NCBI GenBank assembly: GCA_041741995.1
Contig: JBGSJN010000011.1
Span: 1-17,926 of the forward strand
Source: WTXA01 sp041741995
GTDB taxonomy: Bacteria > Bacillota > TC1
Direction of reading: 5' to 3'
DNA: 17,926 nt
Notes under the pieces: model-generated
The model's database searches: none
Told to the model about the DNA's origin: nothing
Seen by the model: the letters and a program-made list of their open reading frames with translations, nothing else
Made by a program: the position numbers and the translations under genes
Part shown: positions 5,615 to 13,958 of the stretch, in pieces
Layout of the letters: each line of letters begins with the position of its first letter
Position numbering within the stretch: the stretch's first letter is position 1

Positions 5615-7327
5615 ATGACCAGTGCTGCAGAAAAGCAACTAACAAAAATCAAAGATACATTCGATATTATCAACGGTAAAAAAGAAGCCGATTTATTAAT
5701 AAAGAATGTTAAAATACTCGATGTCCTAGGTGAAACCATCTTTGATGGATCGATTTTGCTTTTTAACGGGGAAATAACAGCGTTAAATCCAGATGAAACA
5801 ATTATCAAAGTTAAAGACACCTTTGACGGACAAGGACTATATGCCATACCAGGCCTTATAGATGCTCACTTTCATTTCGAATCACAACTCGCAAACCCGG
5901 TCGCTCTAGGAGAGGCAATGGTACCATGTGGAACCACAACCTGCTTCGTGGAGTTTCTTGACCTAATAGGCTCAGCCAGGGACGAAGGAATCAAGGCAGC
6001 CAAAGAACTGTTCAAAGACTATGAAAAACTGCCATATCGTTTATTCGCCTTTGCCCCAGGGAAAAAGGTGGACAAAAAAACAATAAAATCACTTCTAGAT
6101 ATAGACCCAGTTATAGGACTTGGAGAATTTGACCACTTCACCTACAGTAGTGGCGACCAAGACTGCATGGAACTAATGGCTTCTGCAAAAGCCAGGAATA
6201 TGCAAGCAAACGGTCACTGGGGTCTAACTACACTATCACCACTACAATTGAATATATTACCAGCCATCGGAGGGAGTAACAACCACGACGTCTGGAACGG
6301 GGAGGATATCGCAAAAAGCTTACGCTATGGATTTCCTACTCAAATTAAATTCGGAGTTGGTAAGGTTGAAAATCTGCTAAAAGCAATTGTTGATTGTAAA
6401 TTCCCTTTAGAAAACTTCATGTTTTGTTCAGATAATCTATCAATACATCATATGAAAACCAAAGGCCATATGGATAACTTTATTACAAGAGCTGTTTCAA
6501 TGGGGATACCTCCAATCAAGGCAATAAAATTAGCCACCTACTACACTGCCTGTCATTTCCATATGGAAGAAAAACTAGGAATGATAGCCCCAGGGAGATG
6601 GGCAGATATAGTTCTCACAGATAGTCTTAGTGTCATTAACCCTCTTTATGTCTTCAAGGCTGGAGAGTTAGTAGCGAAGAAGAAGATTATGTTGAAAAAG
6701 ATTGAAATAGACTATTCACCAATGGTCAAACAAGGTGAACCTGGACTTATGGGATTAAAAAAAGATCAATTAGCCAACAATATTCTTGAAGTATCACCAG
6801 ATGGTAAAGAAGGTAAAGTATATCTTTTCGATGTTTTTGGAAGAGGGCATTTAAACTTTTCCAAGGAAATCTGGCTGCCGATAGAAAATGGCAAAATTGT
6901 ACCAATCTATGAAGGTAAGGAACTTAATTTAGTATCAGTGGTTCAACGTTATGGTGAAAACATAACCAACGCCTTCTTTACTGGAATTCACATAGATAAG
7001 GGTGCTATTGCTACCTCCTTCCCTGCACCGGTGCCTTACATGGTTGTCATTGGTAACGATATTGATGAGATGTATCATGCCTTAATGGTTACAGATAAAT
7101 ATTCAGGAGCCGGGGTTATTGTAGAAGATGGCGAAGAAAAAGCAATTTTGCCAATAGAAATATATGGCATGATGTCCAACTCCAATGCTGAACAACTACA
7201 GGAAGAATCAGATAACTTCGATAGAGCAGCAGCAGAATTAGGACATATAAATAGTGGAGAACCAGTAATCAATAAACTACTGAGTGTATATATATCACTT
7301 CATAGATTCAATTTTATGGAAGAGTAA
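5615..7327 (+). CDS. Adenine deaminase-like amidohydrolase
   Basis: A 570-residue, two-domain protein of the adenine deaminase family, whose known members convert adenine to hypoxanthine and ammonia with a two-metal site. The amidohydrolase part (about 25-390) keeps H85-x-H87 in PGLIDAHFHFES, E171 in GLGEFD, H201 in GHWG, H224 in NNHD and D273 in SDN, the expected metal and catalytic positions. The C-terminal part (about 400-565) matches the adenine deaminase C-terminal domain (GAIATSF near 463-469, then MVVIGND). The DPHEIxN motif that usually follows GTTT is replaced here by CFVEFLDLIG (110-119), and the GHAPG motif by GHWGL. The substrate may therefore be a different aminopurine. GGGAGG (5604-5609) sets the start. 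It is the first gene of the nucleoside importer operon. Confidence 0.8.
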   Translation: MTSAAEKQLTKIKDTFDIINGKKEADLLIKNVKILDVLGETIFDGSILLFNGEITALNPDETIIKVKDTFDGQGLYAIPGLIDAHFHFESQLANPVALGEAMVPCGTTTCFVEFLDLIGSARDEGIKAAKELFKDYEKLPYRLFAFAPGKKVDKKTIKSLLDIDPVIGLGEFDHFTYSSGDQDCMELMASAKARNMQANGHWGLTTLSPLQLNILPAIGGSNNHDVWNGEDIAKSLRYGFPTQIKFGVGKVENLLKAIVDCKFPLENFMFCSDNLSIHHMKTKGHMDNFITRAVSMGIPPIKAIKLATYYTACHFHMEEKLGMIAPGRWADIVLTDSLSVINPLYVFKAGELVAKKKIMLKKIEIDYSPMVKQGEPGLMGLKKDQLANNILEVSPDGKEGKVYLFDVFGRGHLNFSKEIWLPIENGKIVPIYEGKELNLVSVVQRYGENITNAFFTGIHIDKGAIATSFPAPVPYMVVIGNDIDEMYHALMVTDKYSGAGVIVEDGEEKAILPIEIYGMMSNSNAEQLQEESDNFDRAAAELGHINSGEPVINKLLSVYISLHRFNFMEE

Positions 7328-7345
7328 AAGAGAGGAGCTTGTTGT

Positions 7346-8863
7346 ATGGAAGATTACATTTACATGGATGACATAGTCAAAAGATTTCCTGGAGTAACTG
7401 CCTGTAATCATATTTCCATAGGTTTTGCCAAAGGGGAAATACATGCTCTCCTTGGTGAAAACGGAGCAGGGAAAAGCACACTGATGAATATGCTATACGG
7501 TCTCTTGAAAAAAGACGAAGGCAGTATCTTCATTGAAGGAAAAAAGAAAGAAATAAACTCACCACAAGAGGCTATAGCTCTTGGTATTGGAATGGTGCAT
7601 CAACACTTTATGCTTATTCCAAAGTTTACAGTAATTGAAAATATAGTCTTGGGAACAAAGCTGAAAAGAGAACCACTACTTGATTTTAGAGCTGCCAGGG
7701 AGAGAATTAATGGGATTCTTGAAATGACAGGACTTGATATCAACATAGATGAAAAAGTACAGAACCTTTGTATTGGGGATCAACAAAAAGTAGAAATAAT
7801 CAAGGCCCTTTACAAAGGGGCTGAGGTTCTAATCATGGATGAACCAACTGCTGTTCTTACTCCTGTTGAAGTAGACGAACTTTTTATAGTTTTAAGAAAC
7901 TGGGTTACTGAAGGTAATACTGTAATCTTCATCACCCACAAGATGAGGGAAGTAGTGGAAATCTGTGATCGTATCAGTATCCTGAGGGATGCTACCTACT
8001 TTGGAACTTATCCAGTGGAAAATCTTGATGAAAAAGAAGTGGCCAGACTTATGGTTGGCAGGGATGTTTCCTTGCATATAGAAAGTACTCCTCAACCAAG
8101 AGGGAAGGATATTCTAGTAGTTGATAAATTAACCGTAAAAAATGATATAGGTCTTGAAAGTGTCAAGGATATTAGTTTTACAGTAGCTGCAGGTGAAATA
8201 GTAGGTATAGCCGGAGTAGACGGTAACGGACAGCTGGAACTTATTGAAGCTATTATGGGTCTTAATAATAAGAAGGCAGGAAGAATCACCTTAAATGGGG
8301 AGTCGATAGAAAAACTCTCACCTCGCAAGATACTAGATAAGGGTATATCCAATATTCCTTTCGAGCGTCAAAAGGAAGGGCTGGCTTTAGAATTTCCAAT
8401 TAGTGATAATTTCATTTTAAAGGAAGAGTGGAATAAGCCATATAGGAAAGGTTTGTTTCTAGACTTTAAGTTGATATGGAAAAAGGCAGAGGAAGTTATG
8501 AAAGCCTATAACATAAAAGCTAGAACACCAGCTACTCAAGTTGGAAATATGAGTGGTGGTAATCAACAAAAAGTAGTTATAGCCAGGGAAGTTGAAAGAG
8601 ATCATAAACTTCTAATTGCCTGCCATCCGACTCATGGTCTGGATATTGGGGCTATAGAATTCATTCATCATAAGATAATGGAAGAGCGAAACAATCAAAA
8701 GGGTGTGCTACTAGTATCTACCGAGCTTGAAGAACTACTATCTTTAAGTGATCGTATTCTAGTTATGTATAAGGGAGAAATTATGGGTGAGGTAGAAGCC
8801 AAATTGGAAAACTTGTCATCTATCGGTTCCATGATGTTAGGAGGTTGCCATGGAAAAGCTTGA
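7346..8863 (+). CDS. Nucleoside ABC transporter, double ATP-binding subunit
   Basis: A 505-residue cytoplasmic ATPase with two nucleotide-binding domains, like the NupO/YufO subunits of BMP-type importers. The first domain has Walker A GENGAGKST (37-45), signature CIGDQQK (142-148), Walker B VLIMDEP (161-167) and switch H198. The second has the degenerate Walker A GVDGNGQ (290-296) normal for this family, signature MSGGNQQK (402-409) and Walker B LLIACHPTHGLD (422-433), where relatives usually have AAQPTRGLD. AGAGGAG (7331-7337) precedes the start, which lies 18 bases after the amidohydrolase stop. The 3' end overlaps the permease gene by 14 bases, which implies translational coupling. Confidence 0.92.
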   Translation: MEDYIYMDDIVKRFPGVTACNHISIGFAKGEIHALLGENGAGKSTLMNMLYGLLKKDEGSIFIEGKKKEINSPQEAIALGIGMVHQHFMLIPKFTVIENIVLGTKLKREPLLDFRAARERINGILEMTGLDINIDEKVQNLCIGDQQKVEIIKALYKGAEVLIMDEPTAVLTPVEVDELFIVLRNWVTEGNTVIFITHKMREVVEICDRISILRDATYFGTYPVENLDEKEVARLMVGRDVSLHIESTPQPRGKDILVVDKLTVKNDIGLESVKDISFTVAAGEIVGIAGVDGNGQLELIEAIMGLNNKKAGRITLNGESIEKLSPRKILDKGISNIPFERQKEGLALEFPISDNFILKEEWNKPYRKGLFLDFKLIWKKAEEVMKAYNIKARTPATQVGNMSGGNQQKVVIAREVERDHKLLIACHPTHGLDIGAIEFIHHKIMEERNNQKGVLLVSTELEELLSLSDRILVMYKGEIMGEVEAKLENLSSIGSMMLGGCHGKA

Positions 8864-9962
8864 TAATCAAGTTACGACAGTCAACTATGATAAATTAGAT
8901 GAATTGGTTCGTAAGTTTCAAAAAATATTTAATATATTTGTTCCGATATTTGCTTTTCTGGTTTCTTTGATAGTAGTTGGAATAATTATTAAGATTCAGG
9001 GTGGTTCAATAATTGTTGCTTATTCATCACTTTTTAAAAGTGCTTTTGGCAATTTGAATAGTATAGGTAATAGTTTAAGTAGAGCTGTTCCTTTAATTAT
9101 GGCTGGTCTTGGAATTGCTATTGCAGCCAGGGCTAACATAATCAATCTTGGAGCAGAGGGACAGATTATTGTTGGTGGTATTTTTGCAACTTATGTAGGT
9201 ATTAACCTACAAGGACTACCTCCAGTATTGCATATAACTTTATGTCTCCTGGCTGGTTTTATAGGTGGGGCCTTATGTGCCTTTCTACCTGGGCATTTCA
9301 ATGCTAAGCATAATACTAATATTATTATCACTGCTATGTTGTTAAATGATATTACTATAGGTATTCTTGGGGCTTTGGTACAGGGACCGATGAAAGAGGT
9401 TGGTGGTTTTGCACCTCAGTCAGCTCAAATAGCTATGTCTGCGAGACTTCCGATGTTTATACCGGGGTCAAGGGTTCATGTAGGTATAATTATTGCCCTG
9501 GTACTTGCGGTAATTGCTCACTTTGTTTTATTTAAGACGCCTATTGGTCTAGAGACTCGTATCCTTGGTGGTAATCCATTGGTAGCCAAGCATTCCGGGA
9601 TGCAGGTGATAGGAATGCAGATTATGTTGGTGCTAATAGCTGGTGGCTTGGCTGGTATGGGTGGTGCTATGGAGATAATGGGTAGTCAGTTTAGACTTAG
9701 AGAAGCCTTTTTGATGAACTATGGCTATGAAGCATTGGCAGTTGCTCTACTAGGACAGAAGAGTCCTTATGGTGTAATAATTGCTGGTATTCTATTTGGA
9801 GCTTTGAAGGCAGGACGTGGCGGGATGGTTAATGCAGCCAATTTGCCGGTGAGTTTTAGCATGGTACTAAGTGGGGTTTTAATATTGTGTATATCAATTA
9901 GTCCTATATTAATGAAGATTCCGAGATATTTAGCGGTTCGCAATATTTCGGCAAATAGATAG
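8850..9962 (+). CDS. Nucleoside ABC transporter permease 1
   Basis: A 370-residue polytopic membrane protein of the branched-chain/ribose-type permease family (BPD_transp_2). It has a hydrophilic N-terminus of about 30 residues, then a series of hydrophobic helices. The signature ANIINLGAEGQIIVGG (near 93-109) matches the larger permease (NupP-like) of BMP nucleoside importers. It starts inside the ATPase gene, with an AGGAGG site there. Third codon positions are strongly T/G-biased, unlike the amidohydrolase upstream. It would form the membrane channel with the second permease. Confidence 0.9.
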   Translation: MEKLDNQVTTVNYDKLDELVRKFQKIFNIFVPIFAFLVSLIVVGIIIKIQGGSIIVAYSSLFKSAFGNLNSIGNSLSRAVPLIMAGLGIAIAARANIINLGAEGQIIVGGIFATYVGINLQGLPPVLHITLCLLAGFIGGALCAFLPGHFNAKHNTNIIITAMLLNDITIGILGALVQGPMKEVGGFAPQSAQIAMSARLPMFIPGSRVHVGIIIALVLAVIAHFVLFKTPIGLETRILGGNPLVAKHSGMQVIGMQIMLVLIAGGLAGMGGAMEIMGSQFRLREAFLMNYGYEALAVALLGQKSPYGVIIAGILFGALKAGRGGMVNAANLPVSFSMVLSGVLILCISISPILMKIPRYLAVRNISANR

Positions 9963-9972
9963 GGGGTGCCTT

Positions 9973-10908
9973 ATGGAACAGTTTTTATCGATTTTTACTG
10001 AAGATTTCTTTTATGCGACTATTCGTATGGCCAGCCCTATAATCTTGGCGGCTCTTGGTGAGGTTATTCTTGAAAGAGCTGGAATTTTTAATCTTGGTAT
10101 TGAGGGTGTTATGTTATTTGGTGCATTCTTTGCAGTACTTGGTAGTTTTCTGACTGGTAATGCCTGGATGGGTGTAGTTTTTGCCTTGTTGATTGGGGTT
10201 GTTCTAGGTCTTGTATATGCTCTGGCTGTTGTGACTATCAGGTCCAACCAGGCGGTTACTGGAACTGGTATCAATATCCTGGCAATAGGTCTTACGTCAC
10301 TTCTTAGTCGAATGATCTGGGGAGTTCAGGCTGTGCCTTTGACTGTTAAGGGAATTGGTCCTTTGAAAATACCGTTTTTAGGAGATATTCCAGTGATTGG
10401 AGCGGTTGTTTTTAATCATAGTCCTTTGGTTTATTTGGCTTATATTATGATTGGTGTTGTTTATTTCATCCTATATAGAACATCATGGGGTTTGAAGATT
10501 CGTTCCATTGGTGAACAACCGAAGGCTGCTGATACGATGGGTATTAATGTTATTGGTTGGAAGTATGGAATGTGTGTTATTTCTAGTATGTTTTCTGCTG
10601 TTGCCGGTGCTATTTTGTCATTGTCCTTTATGAATTTATTTGTGGATAATATGTCAGGTGGTAGAGGTTATATGGCAGTTGCTAGTGTTATCTTGGGGCA
10701 GTGGAATCCTATGGGTGCCGCTCTTGGTGGACTGATCTTTGGTGCAGGGAATGCGATTCAAATGAGGCTTCAGGCCTTTGGGGTTCCTATTCCTTCGTCC
10801 TTGTTGTTGGTTCTTCCGATGGTAATTGCTCTTATTGTTGTGCTCGCTGTAAGGGGCAGTGCGTCTGCTCGACCATCTGCGCTTGCTAAACCTTACTATA
10901 AAGAATAG
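9973..10908 (+). CDS. Nucleoside ABC transporter permease 2
   Basis: A 311-residue polytopic membrane protein, the shorter partner (NupQ-like) in BMP-type nucleoside importers. It has the related signature AGIFNLGIEGVMLFGAFFAV, and later segments include GGRGYMAVASVILGQWNP and a long C-terminal hydrophobic helix. It starts 10 bases after the first permease stop, with an AGGGGGTG ribosome binding site at 9961-9968. The gene is in one transcript with its neighbours. Confidence 0.9.
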   Translation: MEQFLSIFTEDFFYATIRMASPIILAALGEVILERAGIFNLGIEGVMLFGAFFAVLGSFLTGNAWMGVVFALLIGVVLGLVYALAVVTIRSNQAVTGTGINILAIGLTSLLSRMIWGVQAVPLTVKGIGPLKIPFLGDIPVIGAVVFNHSPLVYLAYIMIGVVYFILYRTSWGLKIRSIGEQPKAADTMGINVIGWKYGMCVISSMFSAVAGAILSLSFMNLFVDNMSGGRGYMAVASVILGQWNPMGAALGGLIFGAGNAIQMRLQAFGVPIPSSLLLVLPMVIALIVVLAVRGSASARPSALAKPYYKE

Positions 10909-10933
10909 ATTAAGAAAGGGAAAGGTGAAGAAA

Positions 10934-11920
10934 ATGTTGAAAAAAGGAAAAATGTTAGGTCTTGTTTTGGTTGTTATGTTGGTTGGTTTGTTGTTTGCAG
11001 GTTGTGATAATACTGCAGTCGCTGATGGGGAGGATAAGGTTGTTAAAGTGGCTCTTCTTCTTCCAGGGAATATTAATGATGCTGGTTGGAGTCAGGCTGC
11101 CTATACTGGGCTAATGGATGCAGAGAAGGAATATGATATTGAAACATCATATATTGAGTCTGTTCCTTTAGCTGAGCAGGAGTCTACGATTCGTGATTAT
11201 GCTAGTCGTGGTTTTGATTTGATTATTTGTCATGGAAGTGATTTTGAGGATGCTATAACTTTAGTGGCTCCTGAGTTTCCTGATACTGGTTTTGCTATTA
11301 CTAATAGTGGGGCCAAGGGTGACAATTTAATTGGTGTTGGAGTTCAAAACGAGGAGCAAGGTTATATGGCTGGTTATGCTCTTGGTCTTGTAACTAAGGA
11401 TAATAAGGTTGGTTATGTTGCTTCTAATGAAGGTTATGCCATGAAGCGTACTGAGAATGGTTTTATTGCTGGTGTTAAGGCTTCTAATCCAAGTGCTTCT
11501 GTTATTACTGCCTATACTGGTAGTTTTGATGATGCAGCTAAGGGTAAGGAGACTGCTCTTGCTATCTTTGATAAGGGTGTTGATTGTGTTTTCCAATATG
11601 CTCAAGGTTCTGGTATTGGTGTGATTCAAGCAGCTGCTGAAAAGAATATTCCTATAGTTGTTACTAGCCCAAGTCAGGTTAAGATAGCTCCTAATCAAGC
11701 TGTTTTGGCTGTTATGTCTGATATGAAGGTTAATATTTTGTCTGTTATTACTTCTTATGTGGAAGGTGATTTCGGGCCTGATCTGAAGATTGTTGGTAAT
11801 TTCTCAACAAATCTTTACAAGGTTAGTGATATTAATGATAAGTTAATAAATGCTGAAAATAAAACTAAAATAGAAGCAGTTATTAAAGATTTGCAAGCTG
11901 GTAAGATAACTTTCAAATAG
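10934..11920 (+). CDS. BMP-family nucleoside-binding lipoprotein
   Basis: A 328-residue substrate-binding lipoprotein of the BMP (Med/BmpA/NupN) family, which binds purine nucleosides outside the membrane and hands them to the permeases. The N-terminus is a lipoprotein signal: basic MLKKGK, a hydrophobic core and lipobox FAGC with cysteine at 24. The mature part begins VKVALLLPGNINDAGWSQ and contains GVQNEEQGYMAGYALGL, typical of the family. The start at 10934 follows AAAGGTG (10921-10926). A GTG at 10925 is an alternative start. A longer frame from 10859 would overlap the permease and spoil the signal peptide. In relatives this protein is usually the first gene of the operon; here it is the last. 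Confidence 0.9.
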   Translation: MLKKGKMLGLVLVVMLVGLLFAGCDNTAVADGEDKVVKVALLLPGNINDAGWSQAAYTGLMDAEKEYDIETSYIESVPLAEQESTIRDYASRGFDLIICHGSDFEDAITLVAPEFPDTGFAITNSGAKGDNLIGVGVQNEEQGYMAGYALGLVTKDNKVGYVASNEGYAMKRTENGFIAGVKASNPSASVITAYTGSFDDAAKGKETALAIFDKGVDCVFQYAQGSGIGVIQAAAEKNIPIVVTSPSQVKIAPNQAVLAVMSDMKVNILSVITSYVEGDFGPDLKIVGNFSTNLYKVSDINDKLINAENKTKIEAVIKDLQAGKITFK

Positions 11921-12016
11921 TATCTGATTATTGAATTGATTAATTAAATAATTGATTAATTTATGATTGGTATTATATTAATTTAGGTCCTTAGATCATA
12001 CCTCTTATATATTGAA
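11921..12016. other. AT-rich 3' untranslated region with direct repeats
   Basis: No gene is visible. AATTGATTAATT occurs twice, at 11934-11945 and 11950-11961. The stretch from 11989 (CCTTAGATCATACC) resembles the tails found at 15628 and 15795 near the MetQ-like gene. AGGT at 11985-11988 could pair with ACCT at 12000-12003 around it. Confidence 0.4.
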
Positions 12017-12056
12017 GAAAGCAGGTTGGGGAGTAATCCTTGCCTGTTTTCTTTTT
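12017..12056 (+). terminator. Terminator of the purine salvage operon
   Basis: GAAAGCAGG (12017-12025) pairs with CCTGTTTTC (12043-12051), with one G-T wobble, and a T run follows (12052-12056). The loop holds a smaller GGA/TCC stem. Its sequence is related to the terminator at 15818-15860. Confidence 0.75.
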
Positions 12057-12139
12057 GTTCAAAAGTTTTTAAAGTATAGTTTATAAAATTAGCAACAACA
12101 TAAATATTTCAATGTAAAGTTTTGATATGTTAGATTTAT

Positions 12140-12257
12140 ATTTTATATGATACGATTTAACATAAAAACATTTTATAAAAACATAACAAAAATGCATTTT
12201 AATATAAAGGTTTTAGTAATATAATATAAGTCGTGGGTTGTGAATAAGTTCACATTA
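12140..12257 (+). repeat. Promoter-region repeat, copy A
   Basis: This segment aligns without gaps to 15671-15788 (offset 3531). The first 97 bases from 12141 differ at 10 positions by my count. A 13-base stretch (12238-12250) is almost fully different, and then CACATTA is identical. It contains two copies of ATAAAAACAT (12162-12171 and 12175-12184), which could be regulator half-sites, and the -10 box of the MetNIQ-like operon. Bases 12061-12139, upstream of the repeat, are AT-rich and show no gene. Confidence 0.8.
12197..12225 (+). promoter_or_regulatory. Predicted promoter of the MetNIQ-like operon
   Basis: A perfect TATAAT at 12220-12225 is preceded at 17 bases by a poor -35 box, TTTTAA (12197-12202). 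The poor -35 and the conserved upstream repeats suggest activator dependence. The transcript would start near 12232. Confidence 0.5.
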
Positions 12258-12276
12258 CTCCTAATTGAGGAAGTGA
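12239..12276 (+). promoter_or_regulatory. Leader hairpins, the second enclosing the ribosome binding site
   Basis: TGTGAA (12239-12244) pairs with TTCACA (12249-12254). Directly after it, ACTCCT (12257-12262) can pair with AGG-AGT (12268-12274, one bulged A), with a possible extension to 12255-12276. The second stem covers the ribosome binding site GAGGAAGTGAG of the ATPase gene. The pairing is visible, but a regulatory role is inferred. Confidence 0.4.
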
Positions 12277-12280
12277 GAAA

Positions 12281-13276
12281 ATGATAGAAATCAAGAACCT
12301 TAAAAAAGCATACAATAATGAACAAGTACTAAAAGGTATTAACCTTACAATTAAGAAAGGTGATATCTTTGGCTTTGCCGGAAGAAGTGGGACTGGTAAA
12401 TCAACACTACTTAGATGCATAAATGGAATTGAACACTTTGAATCAGGTTCAATAATTGTGGATAAGGTTGATGTGGGAACATTAGATGACAAAAAGATGA
12501 GAACCTTCAGAAAAGACATAGGAATGATTTTTCAAAATTTCTCACTACTAAATAGAATAAGTGTTTATGAGAATGTAGCATTACCGATGAAATGTTGGCA
12601 CTATGACAAAAAAGTTATTGACAAAAAAGTAGATGAACTTTTGGAAGTGGTTGGAATAAAGGAAAAAAAATACTGCAAAGCCAGAGAATTATCCGGTGGG
12701 CAAAAACAAAGAGTAGCCATAGCCAGAGCATTAACCATGAACCCAAAAGTCCTATTATGCGATGAAGCTACCTCTGCACTTGATCCTAAAAGCACACAAT
12801 CAATTATTGATTTATTAATAAGAATAAATAAGGAATTAGGCATCACAATAATCATAGTAAGTCATGAAATGGGAGTACTAAGAAGTGCGTGTGAAAATAT
12901 TGCTATCTTAGAAAATGGAATCATAGAAGCTCAAGGTACAGTAGCAAAAATATTCAAGGACAAACCTGAAGCATTGATTAACCTACTTGGTGACAAGGGG
13001 GTGAGTCTTCCTGAAGAAGGCAAGAACATTGAACTATTATTTTCCAAGTACAATAACAACGAGCCAATTATTTCAAGACTTGCCAGGAAGCTGGATATTG
13101 ACTTTTCCGTTGTAGGTAGCGACTCTCATAATTTTAGGGATGAATCTATCACTTCATACATTATTAATTTTGATATTAAACATATGAAAGATATTGAAAA
13201 ATTCTTGGATGAAAATAATATACTTTGGCATGAGATAGATGGAAATAATAATATGGAGGTAAATAATGACTGCTAG
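12281..13276 (+). CDS. MetN-like ABC importer ATPase with NIL domain
   Basis: A 331-residue cytoplasmic ATPase of the methionine-uptake (MetN) family. It has Walker A GRSGTGKST (34-42), Q-loop Q85, signature LSGGQ (137-141), Walker B VLLCDE (157-162) and switch H195. Residues about 247-325 form the C-terminal NIL domain (IELLFSKYNNNEPIISRLAR onwards). In characterised MetN this domain binds methionine and shuts transport when the amino acid is abundant. The sequence is divergent from textbook MetN, so the substrate is not assured. Its leader may fold over the ribosome binding site. Its end overlaps the permease gene by 11 bases. Confidence 0.88.
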   Translation: MIEIKNLKKAYNNEQVLKGINLTIKKGDIFGFAGRSGTGKSTLLRCINGIEHFESGSIIVDKVDVGTLDDKKMRTFRKDIGMIFQNFSLLNRISVYENVALPMKCWHYDKKVIDKKVDELLEVVGIKEKKYCKARELSGGQKQRVAIARALTMNPKVLLCDEATSALDPKSTQSIIDLLIRINKELGITIIIVSHEMGVLRSACENIAILENGIIEAQGTVAKIFKDKPEALINLLGDKGVSLPEEGKNIELLFSKYNNNEPIISRLARKLDIDFSVVGSDSHNFRDESITSYIINFDIKHMKDIEKFLDENNILWHEIDGNNNMEVNNDC

Positions 13277-13937
13277 TTTTTTTGAAGATTTTTTTTATTA
13301 TCTTGATAGACTGATTATCCCGTCAACTTATGCAACTTTAAGAATGGCAACCGGTACTATGTTACTTGGACTAGCTTTTGGTTTTGGTTTAGCAATACTT
13401 TTAACTTTATATAATCCAAATGGTTTAAAACCTAATAAGAAAATCTATCCAATTCTTAATTTTTTTGTTAATACAGTAAGGTCATTTCCAATTTTAATCC
13501 TTATTGTTGCAATATCACCTTTAACCAGACAGATAATAGGAACTACAATTGGGGAAATGGCAGCTATAGTTCCTTTATCTATCGCCGCAACTGCTTTTAT
13601 AGCAAGGCTTCTAGAAAATTGTTTTATTGATGTAGATAAACAGCTGATAGAAGCAGCACGCTCATTTGGAGCTAATAATGTGCAAATAATCTTTAGAGTA
13701 ATTATTAGAGAATCAGTACCAGGAATAATATCTGTCATCACTATGGCTACTGTTACCTATATTGCTGCTACCACAATAGCAGGTGCTGTTGGTGGAGGAG
13801 GTCTTGGAGCAGTTTCTTTGACCTATGGTTTCCAGAGCTTTAATAATACGGTCCTATATATGGCAGTTTTTGTACTTTTTTTATTAGTAAATTTGACACA
13901 GTATATAGGAGATAAGTTATATAAGAAGTTTCAATAA
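13266..13937 (+). CDS. MetI-like ABC importer permease
   Basis: A 223-residue membrane protein with about five hydrophobic segments, the size and organisation of MetI (BPD_transp_1 family). The EAA coupling motif that docks on the ATPase is present as LIEAARSFGANNVQIIFRVI. A GGAGG site (13255-13259) lies inside the end of the ATPase gene, so the two are translationally coupled. It should form the channel as a dimer. Confidence 0.9.
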   Translation: MTASFFEDFFYYLDRLIIPSTYATLRMATGTMLLGLAFGFGLAILLTLYNPNGLKPNKKIYPILNFFVNTVRSFPILILIVAISPLTRQIIGTTIGEMAAIVPLSIAATAFIARLLENCFIDVDKQLIEAARSFGANNVQIIFRVIIRESVPGIISVITMATVTYIAATTIAGAVGGGGLGAVSLTYGFQSFNNTVLYMAVFVLFLLVNLTQYIGDKLYKKFQ

Positions 13938-13958
13938 AACAAGAAAGGACATGAATAA

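Noticed and set aside
10859..10933. N-terminal extension of the BMP lipoprotein
   Set aside because: It overlaps the permease gene by 50 bases and would bury the lipoprotein signal peptide. The start at 10934 gives a proper signal and lipobox.
11327..11698. 123-residue minus-strand frame
   Set aside because: It lies fully inside the BMP lipoprotein gene, is rich in Ser/Thr/Asn/Ile as expected for an antisense frame, and has no ribosome site.
12232..12280. S-box, T-box or SAM-II leader ahead of the MetN-like gene
   Set aside because: The leader is about 50 bases and lacks the T-box AGGGTGGNACCGCG core, the S-box junctions and a SAM-II pseudoknot that I could build.
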